Source of the DNA: Anaerostipes amylophilus
Lineage (GTDB): Bacteria; Bacillota; Clostridia; Lachnospirales; Lachnospiraceae
Reading direction: 5' to 3'
Assembly: GCF_025567365.1 (NCBI RefSeq)
Contig: NZ_JAOQJG010000001.1
Location: forward strand, 310,001-374,000
Length of the DNA stretch: 64,000 nt
Under the pieces are notes generated by a model. The model saw only the letters and a list, made by a program, of their open reading frames with translations. It did no database searches and had not been told where the DNA came from. The position numbers and the translations under genes were made by a program. This document shows positions 17,466 to 26,786 of the stretch, in pieces. Every line of letters begins with the position of its first letter. The stretch's first letter is position 1.

Positions 17466-17584
17466 ATAAAACTTATATTAATCAGCTAAACCGTCATCGG
17501 TAGCACCTTTTTATATTATTATATTAATATTTGATCAACTTTCTTAACATATGTTCCCATCTTCTCATTGTATTTTCTCTTTTT

Positions 17585-18346
17585 CTACTCTAAGTTCAAT
17601 TTCTTTGTTAATATCACTTCTGTAATGATATGATAAATAACAATGATCACAATATTCTCTACAAGATAGATCCACAGATCACTGTCAAATCCAAATGCGT
17701 TCTGCAGGTTTGAACCCATATTTCCTAAACTTTCCATTGTTGGAATTCCAATAAGTGATACAATGATTGATAATGCTGCATATGCCACAAATGCAAACAG
17801 GAATCAATTGCCGTTGCTCAGCTGTCCGATCACCATTGCTGCGTATACATGATAAATACTGCTTAGCAGACTTACCACCGCTATGATTGCTCCATATCCG
17901 ATCCATGGTCCTGCGTGTACTTTGATGACCCAATTTCCAAAATACGTTGCGGTATCCATAAGTTTTACTGGACTGATCGCTATGATCTCTACCCCTAATA
18001 AAGAGATCACAAAAGCAGTTCCACAACTGATGATCAATGCACTGATCACTTTCGATAAGATCAGGCTTCTTGTTGTAACTGGCAATGTAAACATTAAATA
18101 TCCTTCTTCTTGAAGCAATCCTTTCCAGAACCGCTGGATCACAATGATCACGTTCACGACAAAAATCGCAACGATCACTGCAACAATAACAACAAGACTG
18201 AATACGATCATCGTATTTCCAATTCCCTCAAGGTTGGAACGAATGCTAATTCCAAAGATGATTCCCATCACTAAAAGTACACCCCATAATGGTGCTAAAA
18301 TCTTTGCTAATGCTTTCAGATCATACTTAATTAATTTGCCTAACAT
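17585..18346 (-). pseudogene. ABC-2 type transporter permease interrupted by one in-frame TGA
   Basis: Codons 1-180 encode a membrane protein (MLGKLIKYDLKALAKIL start, helices about 20-40, 50-70, 105-130, 150-175) like the permeases of YtrB-type exporters, with the typical EEGYLMFTLPVTTRSLILSK loop. A single TGA at 17804-17806 (GQLSNGN-stop-FLFAFVAYAAL) breaks the frame; reading on in the same frame gives 72 more residues with two helices and a natural end. Nothing else is damaged. A CGA-to-TGA change would explain it. The gene overlaps the ATPase gene by 7 bases. Confidence 0.8.
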
Positions 18347-19074
18347 ACTTCGTCCCCTCCTCTGTATACATCCGTATGAAATATCTCACGAAACAGGGCA
18401 TCGATAGATTTGCCGCTTTCTTCTCTTAAGTCATCGGCTGATTTGTATGTAACGATGCTTCCTTCTTTGATAAAAATAACCTCGTCCATGATCTTCTCGA
18501 TATCTGCGATCAGATGTGTGGAAATGATCACTGTTCCTTCCTCATTGTAATTGTTTAAGATCGTATCTAAGATAAAATCCCTGGCTGCAGGATCAACTCC
18601 TGCGATTGGTTCATCCAGTAAATAGAGTTCTGCTTTTCTACACATTACCAGAACTAACTGAACTTTCTCTTTATTTCCTTTGGATAAGCTTTTGATCTTG
18701 GCTTCTGGATTGATCTTTAATGTCTCACACATTGCCTCTGCTTTCTTACGGTCAAAATCTTCATAGAAATCTTCAAAGAAATTCATTAAATCTGAAATCT
18801 TCATCCAGTCTGCAAAATACATCTTATCTGGCAGATAACTGATGATCTTCTTGCTATCCACACCTGGTGCTTTGCCGTTCACTTTGATCTCACCTGACGT
18901 TGGCTGTAACAACCCATTTAATAACTTGATCAGTGTTGTCTTCCCAGATCCATTCGGTCCTAGAAGTCCGATGATCTTTCCTCGCCCTATTGTTAAATTC
19001 ACCCCATTCAGGGCTTCTTTCTTTCCGTACCTTTTCTCTAAATTGGTTAATTCTATTAAATTCAAATCCTTCAT
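18340..19074 (-). CDS. ABC transporter ATP-binding protein (YtrB-like)
   Basis: The 244-residue ATPase has Walker A GLLGPNGSGKTTLIK, a Q-loop-region ISYLPDKM, the signature SLSKGNKEKVQL, Walker B ELYLLDEPIAGVDP and the switch His in ISTHLI. The LSKGNKEK form and the partner genes (GntR regulator before, ABC-2 permease after, both overlapping) match the ytr/bcr-type envelope-stress exporters of Firmicutes. With its permease broken, this ATPase may have no partner in this strain unless readthrough occurs. Confidence 0.93.
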   Translation of the reverse strand: MKDLNLIELTNLEKRYGKKEALNGVNLTIGRGKIIGLLGPNGSGKTTLIKLLNGLLQPTSGEIKVNGKAPGVDSKKIISYLPDKMYFADWMKISDLMNFFEDFYEDFDRKKAEAMCETLKINPEAKIKSLSKGNKEKVQLVLVMCRKAELYLLDEPIAGVDPAARDFILDTILNNYNEEGTVIISTHLIADIEKIMDEVIFIKEGSIVTYKSADDLREESGKSIDALFREIFHTDVYRGGDEVC

Positions 19075-19433
19075 TCTTCCTCTTCCTTTCCGATCAATGC
19101 AACTGCATCTTCCTTATTGTATCCAAGTTCCTCTAAATCCCTGATATATTGTTTTACGATTCTGTGTGCGATGTCTTTTCGGCATTCTTCTACCTTCGCT
19201 ATATCTTCTGTGACACATCGTCCGCTTGTTCGGTTGGTGATCGTTAAACCATCCTGATCAAGGGCTGATAATGCTCGTTGCATCGTATTGGGATTCACCC
19301 CTGCTTCTCCTGCTAGATCCCTAACACTTGGCAGTTTCTCTCCACTTGAATAGATTCCTGATACGATTCTCTTGATCATCTGTTCCTTGAGCTGTGTCCA
19401 GATTGGCCGTCCATCATCTATCTTCCAACTCAT
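19071..19433 (-). CDS. GntR-family transcriptional regulator, YtrA type
   Basis: The 120-residue protein has the GntR winged helix (PIWTQLKEQMIKRIVSGIYS, GEKLPSVRDLAGEAGVNPNTMQRAL) and only a short helical tail (residues 75-120), the YtrA subfamily form. Such proteins usually repress their own ABC operon until an envelope signal appears. It overlaps the ATPase gene by 4 bases, and GGAAGGAG precedes its ATG. A clear inverted repeat just upstream is its likely operator. Confidence 0.93.
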   Translation of the reverse strand: MSWKIDDGRPIWTQLKEQMIKRIVSGIYSSGEKLPSVRDLAGEAGVNPNTMQRALSALDQDGLTITNRTSGRCVTEDIAKVEECRKDIAHRIVKQYIRDLEELGYNKEDAVALIGKEEEE

Positions 19434-19450
19434 ACTACTCCTTCCTTCTC

Positions 19451-19492
19451 ATTGTATTATTGTATTACTTCCTTAATACAATAATATTGTAT
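19451..19492. promoter_or_regulatory. Inverted-repeat operator of the GntR/ABC operon
   Basis: TTGTATTA (19460-19467) and TAATACAA (19474-19481) form a dyad with 6-base spacing, extended by further TTGTATT/AATATTGTAT copies on both sides. It overlaps the expected promoter just before the GntR gene. Confidence 0.65.
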
Positions 19493-19543
19493 GTCACTTT
19501 TTTTAAAATGTCAATATGCTTTATTATTTTTATCCAATAACAT

Positions 19544-19584
19544 AAAAGACACCGCACGATAATTTCATGCGATGTCTTTTATGA
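19544..19584. terminator. Terminator of the gene at 19623
   Basis: AAAAGACACCGCA pairs with TGCGATGTCTTTT (one mismatch), with A/T ends on both sides. Confidence 0.75.
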
Positions 19585-19622
19585 CTACTACTATTGGTAA
19601 CTATGAATGAGATAGTTCCTTT

Positions 19623-20405
19623 CTATTTGATCATTGACAGGATTCGTTCTCTGCATCCCAGTCCAATACCATTGGCCTGTTCGATGTTTTTCTCTAGTTG
19701 GTGTTCAAAGTGACGGAAAGGAAGAAAAATACCGATTTCGCTGCTTGGTTGTTCAAATTTGTTTTCATCCATTATACCATAATACATGAACGCTCTTGGT
19801 AATTGTTCTTCCAGTCTCATCATAAAATCCCATACAATGCTGTAGACTTCATTGTCTTTAATATTTTCTTCTACTTCTTTTGGAAGTTTAAATAATAAAA
19901 GAATTCCAATATGTTCTCCGATCTTCATGGTATTGATCTCATTTCTTTGTCTATAATCATGTTTTTCACGGAATCCATATGCAAGACAAATCTCATAATC
20001 AGGAATATCATCTGCCTGATTTAAAATTTGCTTATACATTTTGTATTGTTTTGATGAAATCTGTTTGTTTACTTTTATCTGTTTGATCAATTCTCCTTCT
20101 GAATCTGTTAATCTTACCGGATTTATCACTCCTTTGTCATTAAATCTTATTGGAATCAAAAAAGCATTTCTCAGCAGATCAAACATACTATTTCCGCAGA
20201 TTTCCATCAAGAAAGCGGACAAATCTCTGTTTTGATATGCATCAAACAGGGCTTTCACAAATTGTTTTTCCGAAAGATTACGATTTCCACTGTTGGCAAA
20301 CTCTTCATAAAATAACTCTCGTAGTCGTTCGCAAGCATCTTCGTTTTCCAAAATCTTTTCAAATATGTGCTCTGCGTTTTCTTCTCTTGGAAAAATTGTT
20401 TCCAC
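19623..20405 (-). CDS. Hypothetical protein with DUF4317-like features
   Basis: I do not firmly recognise this protein of about 260 residues. It is soluble, acidic and mostly helical, with segments such as KQISSKQYKMYKQIL, NTMKIGEHIGILLLFKLPKE and SSEIGIFLPFRHFEHQLE. Conserved 'regulator-like' proteins of Lachnospiraceae near transporters can look like this, but DUF4317 is only a guess. I placed the start at GTG 20405, which has AAAGGG 9 bases before it; an ATG at 20414 directly abuts that site and a further one at 20498 has none. It diverges from the LysR gene. Confidence 0.5.
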   Translation of the reverse strand: METIFPREENAEHIFEKILENEDACERLRELFYEEFANSGNRNLSEKQFVKALFDAYQNRDLSAFLMEICGNSMFDLLRNAFLIPIRFNDKGVINPVRLTDSEGELIKQIKVNKQISSKQYKMYKQILNQADDIPDYEICLAYGFREKHDYRQRNEINTMKIGEHIGILLLFKLPKEVEENIKDNEVYSIVWDFMMRLEEQLPRAFMYYGIMDENKFEQPSSEIGIFLPFRHFEHQLEKNIEQANGIGLGCRERILSMIK

Positions 20406-20525
20406 GCTGATCATCCCTTTCTTGACTTTTTCATCAACTGTATTATACTTTAGTAAGAAAGATATGTAAAATATATATATCATATCATCAACATACAAAT
20501 TTTATATAACAAGGAGATTGAAATC

Positions 20526-21413
20526 ATGCCTTTTGATTATTATCGTATATTTTATTTTGTTGCGAAATATAAAAGCTTTTCAAAAGCTGCAAAAATCTTA
20601 CACAATAACCAACCGAATATCACTCGCTGCATGAATATTATGGAAAGTGAATTAGGCTGTACTTTATTTATTCGTTCCCATCGTGGAATCAAACTTACGC
20701 CAGAAGGAGAACAGCTTTATGCACATGTAGCAATTGCAATTCAACAGATTTCCTCTGGAAATGATGAATTGAATCGAACAAAGAATTTAAAATCTGGAAC
20801 AGTAACGATAGGAGTAAGTGAAACCGCTCTTCACTTGCTTTTATTGCCAAAATTAGAGAAATTTCATAAACTTTATCCACATATTAAGTTAAAAATTTCC
20901 AACCATTCAACACCACAGGCAATTAAAGCTTTACGAAAGGGATTTGTTGATTTCAGCATTGTAACAACTCCATTATATTGTGAACATCCACTACAGTCTC
21001 AACAACTTTGTTCTTTTCGCGATATTTTGATTGGTGGTCCTTCTTACAAGGATATTGGATTTTCTCCAAAAAGGCTTCGTGATCTGCAGGATTTTCCATT
21101 TATTTCATTGAATGAAGGAACTGCAACCAGAAACTTTTATGAAAAATATTTTTACCAGAATCAATTGGTATTTTCTCCAGATATGGAGACTGCTACGACA
21201 AACCAGATCTTATCACTAGTGCAGCACGATCTTGGAATTGGTTTTTGTCCAGAAACTCTTGCTAAGGATTCTATAAAGCGCGGAGAAGTCGTGGAAATAT
21301 CTGTGAAAGAACATGCAAATCCTCGAGATATCTGCCTTATTACCGATTCCACCAGACCTATCGGAACTGCTGGAAAGAAATTGTTGGAAATTCTTATGGA
21401 CTCGGAGGTGTAA
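20526..21413 (+). CDS. LysR-family transcriptional regulator
   Basis: The 295-residue protein has the LysR winged helix (YRIFYFVAKYKSFSKAAKIL, NQPNITRCMNIMESELGCTL, FIRSHRGIKLTPEGEQL) and a periplasmic-binding-like effector domain from about residue 90. ACAAGGAG lies 8 bases before the ATG. It ends 6 bases before the ThrE-type exporter, whose ribosome site lies in its last codons, so the two are co-transcribed; the regulator may respond to an amino acid such as serine or threonine. That link is inferred from position only. Confidence 0.93.
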   Translation: MPFDYYRIFYFVAKYKSFSKAAKILHNNQPNITRCMNIMESELGCTLFIRSHRGIKLTPEGEQLYAHVAIAIQQISSGNDELNRTKNLKSGTVTIGVSETALHLLLLPKLEKFHKLYPHIKLKISNHSTPQAIKALRKGFVDFSIVTTPLYCEHPLQSQQLCSFRDILIGGPSYKDIGFSPKRLRDLQDFPFISLNEGTATRNFYEKYFYQNQLVFSPDMETATTNQILSLVQHDLGIGFCPETLAKDSIKRGEVVEISVKEHANPRDICLITDSTRPIGTAGKKLLEILMDSEV

Positions 21414-21419
21414 TATTAT

Positions 21420-22742
21420 ATGGAAGAAGAATTTCATAATCATATGCGGATACCATGGCATGATTATACGAGAAAAAGCCTCGGACATCCGATCACAGAA
21501 GCCTCATTAAGTGAAAAAGCCTCGATCATCGGCCGTACCGGAATTATGCTTTTGTCATGTGGAACCGGAGCCTGGAGAGTACGCAGTTCTATGAACACAC
21601 TTGCCAGAGAGCTTGGAATTACATGTACTGCCGATATTGGTTTATTATCAATTGAATATACCTGCATTGATGGTGGTGATTGTTATACAGAATCTTTATG
21701 TCTGTTTAATACAGGTGTCAATACATCAAAACTTTATCGGATGGAACTATTTGTTAACAAATTTGCTACAAACTGCAAGAAAATGTCTGGAGATGAGCTT
21801 CACACCCTTCTTGATCAGATTCATGAAATCCATGGATTTTATTCCCCACCATTTCTTGGATTAGCTGCGGCAGTTGCATGTTGCGCATTTACCTTTTTGC
21901 TTGGTGGTGGTCCGACTGAGATGTTTTGTGCATTCTTAGGTGCCGGTGCCGGAAATTATCTTCGGGCGAAAATGAATCAGCATCATTTGACTTTATTCCT
22001 ATGCACCGCTGCAAGCGTTGCTTTGGCATGTGTTGTATACACAATTTCATTCATGGCATTAAAATCTGGATTTGATGTTTCGATACACCATCAAGCTGGA
22101 TATATCTGTTCCATGCTTTTTATTATTCCAGGATTCCCATTTATCACAAGTGGCATTGACCTTGCGAAACTAGATATGCGATCTGGAATGGAACGTTTAA
22201 CTTATGCGATCATCATTATCGCTGTAGCAACTTTAACTGCCTGGATGCTTGCTTTGGTACTTCATTTGAAACCAATGGATTTCCTTCCACTTGGTCTTAA
22301 TAAATTTCAGTATCTGATCTTCCGTTTGATCGCAAGCTTTTTTGGAGTGTTAGGATTCTCTGTGATGTTTAACAGCCCGTTACGACTTGCCGCTACCGCA
22401 GGTTTGATCGGAGCGATTGCCAATACTACTCGTCTGGAACTTGTGGATCTTGCTTCTTTTCCACCAGCTGCGGCTGCATTCCTTGGTGCTTTGCTTGCCG
22501 GACTTCTGGCATCTATGATCAAGACTTCGATTGGTTATCCTCGAATCTCTCTGACGGTTCCTTCAATTGTTATTATGGTCCCTGGATTATATTTGTATCT
22601 GGCAATTTACAATATTGGTATTACCTCGATCAATACTGGTGCTTATTGGTTTACAGAAGCTTTTCTTATTATTATGGCGTTGCCTCTTGGATTGATCTTT
22701 GCAAGGATTATTACAGATAAGACATTTCGTCAGTGTTCTTAG
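21420..22742 (+). CDS. Threonine/serine exporter (ThrE family, both halves fused)
   Basis: The 440-residue protein has an N-terminal cytosolic domain of the DUF1212/ThrE type (IGRTGIMLLSCGTGAWRVRS, SMNTLARELG) and about ten membrane helices from residue 140, including the second, DUF3815-like half (FLPLGLNKFQYLIFRLIASF). In many Firmicutes the halves are two proteins; here they are one chain. It would export L-threonine or L-serine, or related small amino acids, by proton exchange. It follows the LysR gene in one unit. Confidence 0.88.
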   Translation: MEEEFHNHMRIPWHDYTRKSLGHPITEASLSEKASIIGRTGIMLLSCGTGAWRVRSSMNTLARELGITCTADIGLLSIEYTCIDGGDCYTESLCLFNTGVNTSKLYRMELFVNKFATNCKKMSGDELHTLLDQIHEIHGFYSPPFLGLAAAVACCAFTFLLGGGPTEMFCAFLGAGAGNYLRAKMNQHHLTLFLCTAASVALACVVYTISFMALKSGFDVSIHHQAGYICSMLFIIPGFPFITSGIDLAKLDMRSGMERLTYAIIIIAVATLTAWMLALVLHLKPMDFLPLGLNKFQYLIFRLIASFFGVLGFSVMFNSPLRLAATAGLIGAIANTTRLELVDLASFPPAAAAFLGALLAGLLASMIKTSIGYPRISLTVPSIVIMVPGLYLYLAIYNIGITSINTGAYWFTEAFLIIMALPLGLIFARIITDKTFRQCS

Positions 22743-22750
22743 AAATGAAT

Positions 22751-22790
22751 ATAGAGTCGGGCTTAAAAAGTCTGGCTCTTATTTTTATGT
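22751..22790 (+). terminator. Terminator of the LysR-exporter unit
   Basis: AGAGTCGGGCT pairs with AGTCTGGCTCT using some G-U pairs; TTATTTTTATG follows. Confidence 0.6.
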
Positions 22791-22863
22791 CTCTACATAG
22801 AACAAACACAAAAACTTTACCCCTGGTTTTATCATGGTCCTGCATACTTTCCTTCCTATAAAT

Positions 22864-22904
22864 CAAAAAAATCCCTCTTTGCAATTTCTCACAAAGAGGG
22901 ATTT
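22864..22904 (-). terminator. Terminator of the PFOR gene
   Basis: Perfect 13-bp arms AAATCCCTCTTTG (22869-22881) and complement (22892-22904); on the minus strand a U-run (A-run 22866-22871) follows. Confidence 0.85.
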
Positions 22905-23000
22905 GATTTATTAGATTAAGATTATCTAAGGGACACATCCTCTCAACTAAGTTCATCTTTCGCCTGTGGCTCGGATTCACTAAGGTTCTGGATGGAATTC

Positions 23001-26000
23001 CTATTTATCAGACATATCTTTTAATCTGTTGTATTTAGCTTCTGCGTTTGCTTTAGCTTCTGCGAACAGTGCTTTAGCTCTTTCAGGATTCTGACGAGAT
23101 AATGCATTGTAACGAACTTCTCCCATGATGAAGTCTTCGTATTCTGTTGTAGGAGCTTTAGAATCTAAGTGGAATGGATTCTTTCCTTCAGCAGCTAATG
23201 TTGGGTTGAATCTGAACAGATTCCAGTATCCAGAAGTAACAGCTTTCTTTTCTTCTGTCTGAGCAATCTTCATTCCACCCTTGATACCGTGGTTGATACA
23301 TGGAGCGTATCCAATAACTAATGATGGTCCTGGATAAGCTTCAGCTTCTGCGATTGCTTTAACTGTCTGGTTGTAATCAGCACCCATAGCGATCTGTGCT
23401 ACATATACATATCCGTAGCTCATTGCGATTGCTGCAAGGTCTTTCTTCTTAGTTCCTTTACCAGCTGCCTGGAACTGAGCGATTGCACCTAAGTTAGTAG
23501 ATTTAGATGCCTGTCCACCTGTGTTAGAGTAAACTTCTGTATCGAATACGAATACGTTTACGTCTTCTCCAGATGCTAATACATGGTCAACACCACCGAA
23601 TCCGATGTCGTATGCCCATCCGTCACCACCGAAGATCCACTGAGATTTCTTAGATAAGAATTCTTTCTTAGCAAGGATTTCTTTGGCAGCGTCGCATCCA
23701 CAAGCTTCTAATGCTGCTACTAATTTATCTGTAGCTGCTCCGTTCTTGCTTCCGTCTGTATATGTGTCTAAGTATTCAGCTGCTGCTGCTTTAACATCTG
23801 CGTTATCTGTAGATTCAGCTAATGCAACAACTTTTTCTTTTGTCTGTTCTCTTAATGTGTTCTGTCCTGTGAACATACCTAAACCAAACTCTGCGTTATC
23901 TTCGAACAGTGAGTTAGCCCAAGCTGGTCCCTGTCCTTTAGCGTTTGTTGTGTATGGTGTAGCAGGTGCAGATCCACCCCAGATAGAAGAACATCCTGTT
24001 GCGTTTGCGATGTACATTCTTTCACCGAATAACTGAGTGATCAGTTTAGCATAAGGTGTTTCACCACAACCAGCACATGCTCCTGAGAACTCAAGCATTG
24101 GCTGTCTGAACTGACTTCCTTTAACGGAATCAGCTTTGAATTTAGCAAGTACTTCTTCTTTTGCTGGTAATTTCTGACCATAGTCATAAACTTCCTGCTG
24201 ATCTCTCTGAGAATCTAATCCCTGCATTGTAAGAGCTTTTTCACCCTTCTTACCTGGACAGATGTTTACACAAGATCCGCATCCTAAACAGTCAAGAACT
24301 GTAACTGTCATAGCGAATTTGTATCCTGGCATTCCAGTCATATCAGCTGTCTTAGTAGCTGCTGGAGCTGCTTTAGCTTCTTCTTCTGTCATAGCTACTG
24401 GACGGATTGTTGCATGAGGACATACATAAGCACAGAAGTTACACTGGATACAGTTATCTGGATTCCAAGAAGGAACGTCTACTGCTACTCCACGTTTTTC
24501 ATATGCAGATGCACCTAAAGGCATATGTCCATCTACGTAAGGTACTAAATCGCTAACTTTAAGAGCATTACCTTCCTGTCCGTTAACGTAGTTCTGTACG
24601 TTGTTGATGTAATCAACAAGAGGTTTGTTATCTCCCTTAGCTTCAACGAATAAGCTTTCTGTTTCAGCGTCAGCCCATTCAGCTGGAACTGGTACTTCAA
24701 CGATAGCTTTTGCACCAGCATCGATAGCATCGTGGTTCATCTTAACGATAGCTTCACCCTTCTTGCTGTAAGAAGCTGTTGCAGCGTCTTTCATATATTT
24801 GATAGCATCTTCTTCAGGGATGATTCCTGATAATTTGAAGAATGCAGACTGTAATACAGTATTGATACGTCCACCAAGTCCGATTTCTTTACCGATCTTG
24901 ATACCATCAATGATATAGAACTTAATGTTGTGTTTAGCTAAGTAAGCTTTTACCTGTCCTGGAAGATGTTCTCCAACTTCTTCTGGAGTCCAGCTGCAGT
25001 TTAACAGGAATGTTCCACCGTCTTTTAAGTCCTGAACCATGTTATATTTTGTTAAATATGGTGCACAATGGCAAGCAACAAAGTCAGCTTTGTTGATCAG
25101 GTATGTTGATTTGATTGGGTCATCTCCGAAACGTAAGTGGGACATTGTAACACCACCGGATTTCTTAGAATCATAATCAAAGTATGCCTGAGCATATTTG
25201 TCTGTATGGTCACCAATGATCTTGATAGAGTTCTTGTTAGCACCAACAGTACCGTCGGCTCCAAGTCCCCAGAATTTACAAGCTACGATGCTGTCTGGAG
25301 CTGTAACTGGAGTTTCTCCTCTTTCAAGAGATAAGTTTGTAACATCATCCACGATAGATAATGTGAATTCGTTTTTATCAACGTTTTCGAATGTAGCGAT
25401 GATATCAGCTGGTGTAGTATCTTTAGAACCTAATCCATAACGTCCACCATTGATTGTGCAGCTTTCGAATTTTGTTCCTCTTAATGCGTTAACAACATCA
25501 AGGTATAATGGTTCTCTTGCTCCAGGCTCTTTAGATCTGTCTAATACGTTGATAACTTTTGCTGTTTCAGGGATTGCTTCAACTAATTTTTCAGCAACGA
25601 ATGGTCTGTAAAGACGAACTTTAACAACACCGACTTTTTTACCCTGTTTCATTAAGTAATCGATTGTTTCGTCGATTGTTTCACAAACAGATCCCATAGC
25701 GATGATAACGCTTTCAGCGTCTTCAGCACCATAGTAGTTGAATAATTTATAGTTTGTTCCGATCTTAGCGTTAACTTTATCCATATATTCTTCAACGATT
25801 GCAGGGAAAGCATTGTATGTTGAGTTAGCTGCTTCTCTTGCCTGGAAGAAGATGTCAGGGTTCTGAGCAGATCCACGAAGAACTGGATGTTCTGGGTTTA
25901 AGCACTCAGCTCTGAATTTGTCGATTGCATCATAGTCAACCATTTCTGCAAGATCATCATAATCCCACATTTCGATCTTCTGAATTTCATGAGATGTTCT

Positions 26001-26522
26001 AAATCCATCGAAGAAATGTAATACAGGAACACGTCCTTTAATTGTTGCTAAATGAGCTACTGCTCCTAAGTCCATAACTTCCTGAACACTAGAGCTGCAA
26101 AGCATTGCGAAACCTGTCTGACGACAAGCGTAAACATCAGAATGGTCACCGAAGATGTTCAGTGCGTGAGATGCAAGTGCACGAGCAGATACATCAAATA
26201 CGCAAGGCATCTGTTCACCAGCGATCTTATACATGTTAGGGATCATTAATAACAGACCCTGAGATGCTGTATAAGTAGTTGTTAATGCACCAGCTGCTAA
26301 AGAACCATGTACTGTTCCTGCTGCTCCTCCTTCAGACTGCATTTCAACTAATTTTACAGGATGTCCGAAAATATTTTTCTTTCCCTGTGTTGCCCACTGG
26401 TCAGTTGACTCTGCCATTGGTGAGGATGGTGTAATAGGATAAATTGCTGCTGTTTCTGTAAACGCATATGATACGTGTGCAGCGGCTGTGTTACCATCCA
26501 TGGTTTTCATTTTTCTTGCCAT
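23001..26522 (-). CDS. nifJ: Pyruvate:ferredoxin (flavodoxin) oxidoreductase
   Basis: This 1173-residue single-chain enzyme oxidises pyruvate with CoA to acetyl-CoA, CO2 and reduced ferredoxin, a central step of anaerobic fermentation. The order of domains is: TPP-pyrimidine/alpha domain (YPITPSSPMAESTDQWA), gamma domain, two [4Fe-4S] sites near residues 690-760 (CIQCNFCAYVCPH and CLGCGSCVNICPG), and the TPP-binding beta domain with GDGWAYDIGFGGVDHV and SNTGGQASKST plus extra cysteines (CAGCGETPYAKL). AGGAGG precedes the ATG. It is a single-gene unit with a perfect palindrome in its 5' region. Confidence 0.97.
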   Translation of the reverse strand: MARKMKTMDGNTAAAHVSYAFTETAAIYPITPSSPMAESTDQWATQGKKNIFGHPVKLVEMQSEGGAAGTVHGSLAAGALTTTYTASQGLLLMIPNMYKIAGEQMPCVFDVSARALASHALNIFGDHSDVYACRQTGFAMLCSSSVQEVMDLGAVAHLATIKGRVPVLHFFDGFRTSHEIQKIEMWDYDDLAEMVDYDAIDKFRAECLNPEHPVLRGSAQNPDIFFQAREAANSTYNAFPAIVEEYMDKVNAKIGTNYKLFNYYGAEDAESVIIAMGSVCETIDETIDYLMKQGKKVGVVKVRLYRPFVAEKLVEAIPETAKVINVLDRSKEPGAREPLYLDVVNALRGTKFESCTINGGRYGLGSKDTTPADIIATFENVDKNEFTLSIVDDVTNLSLERGETPVTAPDSIVACKFWGLGADGTVGANKNSIKIIGDHTDKYAQAYFDYDSKKSGGVTMSHLRFGDDPIKSTYLINKADFVACHCAPYLTKYNMVQDLKDGGTFLLNCSWTPEEVGEHLPGQVKAYLAKHNIKFYIIDGIKIGKEIGLGGRINTVLQSAFFKLSGIIPEEDAIKYMKDAATASYSKKGEAIVKMNHDAIDAGAKAIVEVPVPAEWADAETESLFVEAKGDNKPLVDYINNVQNYVNGQEGNALKVSDLVPYVDGHMPLGASAYEKRGVAVDVPSWNPDNCIQCNFCAYVCPHATIRPVAMTEEEAKAAPAATKTADMTGMPGYKFAMTVTVLDCLGCGSCVNICPGKKGEKALTMQGLDSQRDQQEVYDYGQKLPAKEEVLAKFKADSVKGSQFRQPMLEFSGACAGCGETPYAKLITQLFGERMYIANATGCSSIWGGSAPATPYTTNAKGQGPAWANSLFEDNAEFGLGMFTGQNTLREQTKEKVVALAESTDNADVKAAAAEYLDTYTDGSKNGAATDKLVAALEACGCDAAKEILAKKEFLSKKSQWIFGGDGWAYDIGFGGVDHVLASGEDVNVFVFDTEVYSNTGGQASKSTNLGAIAQFQAAGKGTKKKDLAAIAMSYGYVYVAQIAMGADYNQTVKAIAEAEAYPGPSLVIGYAPCINHGIKGGMKIAQTEEKKAVTSGYWNLFRFNPTLAAEGKNPFHLDSKAPTTEYEDFIMGEVRYNALSRQNPERAKALFAEAKANAEAKYNRLKDMSDK

Positions 26523-26546
26523 GTTCTCTTCCTCCTAAAAAATCTC

Positions 26547-26564
26547 GTGTGAATATATTCACAC
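26547..26564. promoter_or_regulatory. Perfect CRP/FNR-like palindrome upstream of PFOR
   Basis: GTGTGAATATATTCACAC is an 18-bp perfect palindrome matching TGTGA-N6-TCACA, the CRP/FNR-superfamily pattern, 25 bases before the PFOR ATG. At this place it would more likely block than activate transcription. Confidence 0.55.
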
Positions 26565-26644
26565 ATTGTTAATCTCTACGTCCACCTAGCATATGAGCGT
26601 AGAAAATATCACTACAACTTTCACAAGTTGCTTAAAACATAAAC

Positions 26645-26682
26645 AAAGCTGTATACATATAACTTTTGTATACAGCTTTATT
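26645..26682 (-). terminator. Hairpin after mltG
   Basis: Perfect 13-bp arms AAAGCTGTATACA (26645-26657) and complement (26667-26679). On the minus strand only GTTT follows, so termination may be partial. Confidence 0.6.
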
Positions 26683-26786
26683 CTACATTATTTGCACAAG
26701 TTTTTAAAGAGATTTTTATGTATTTTTAGGTATTTTTTTTTGTACGTCACAAAAATAACAATGTTTTTAAATCCTTAGTAAAATAC

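Noticed and set aside
22711..22980. Minus-strand frame of 89 codons after PFOR
   Set aside because: It runs through two terminators and has no ribosome site or recognisable features.
26593..26778. Plus-strand Phe-rich frame of 61 codons between PFOR and mltG
   Set aside because: It contains the hairpin after mltG and AT-rich sequence; no start signal.
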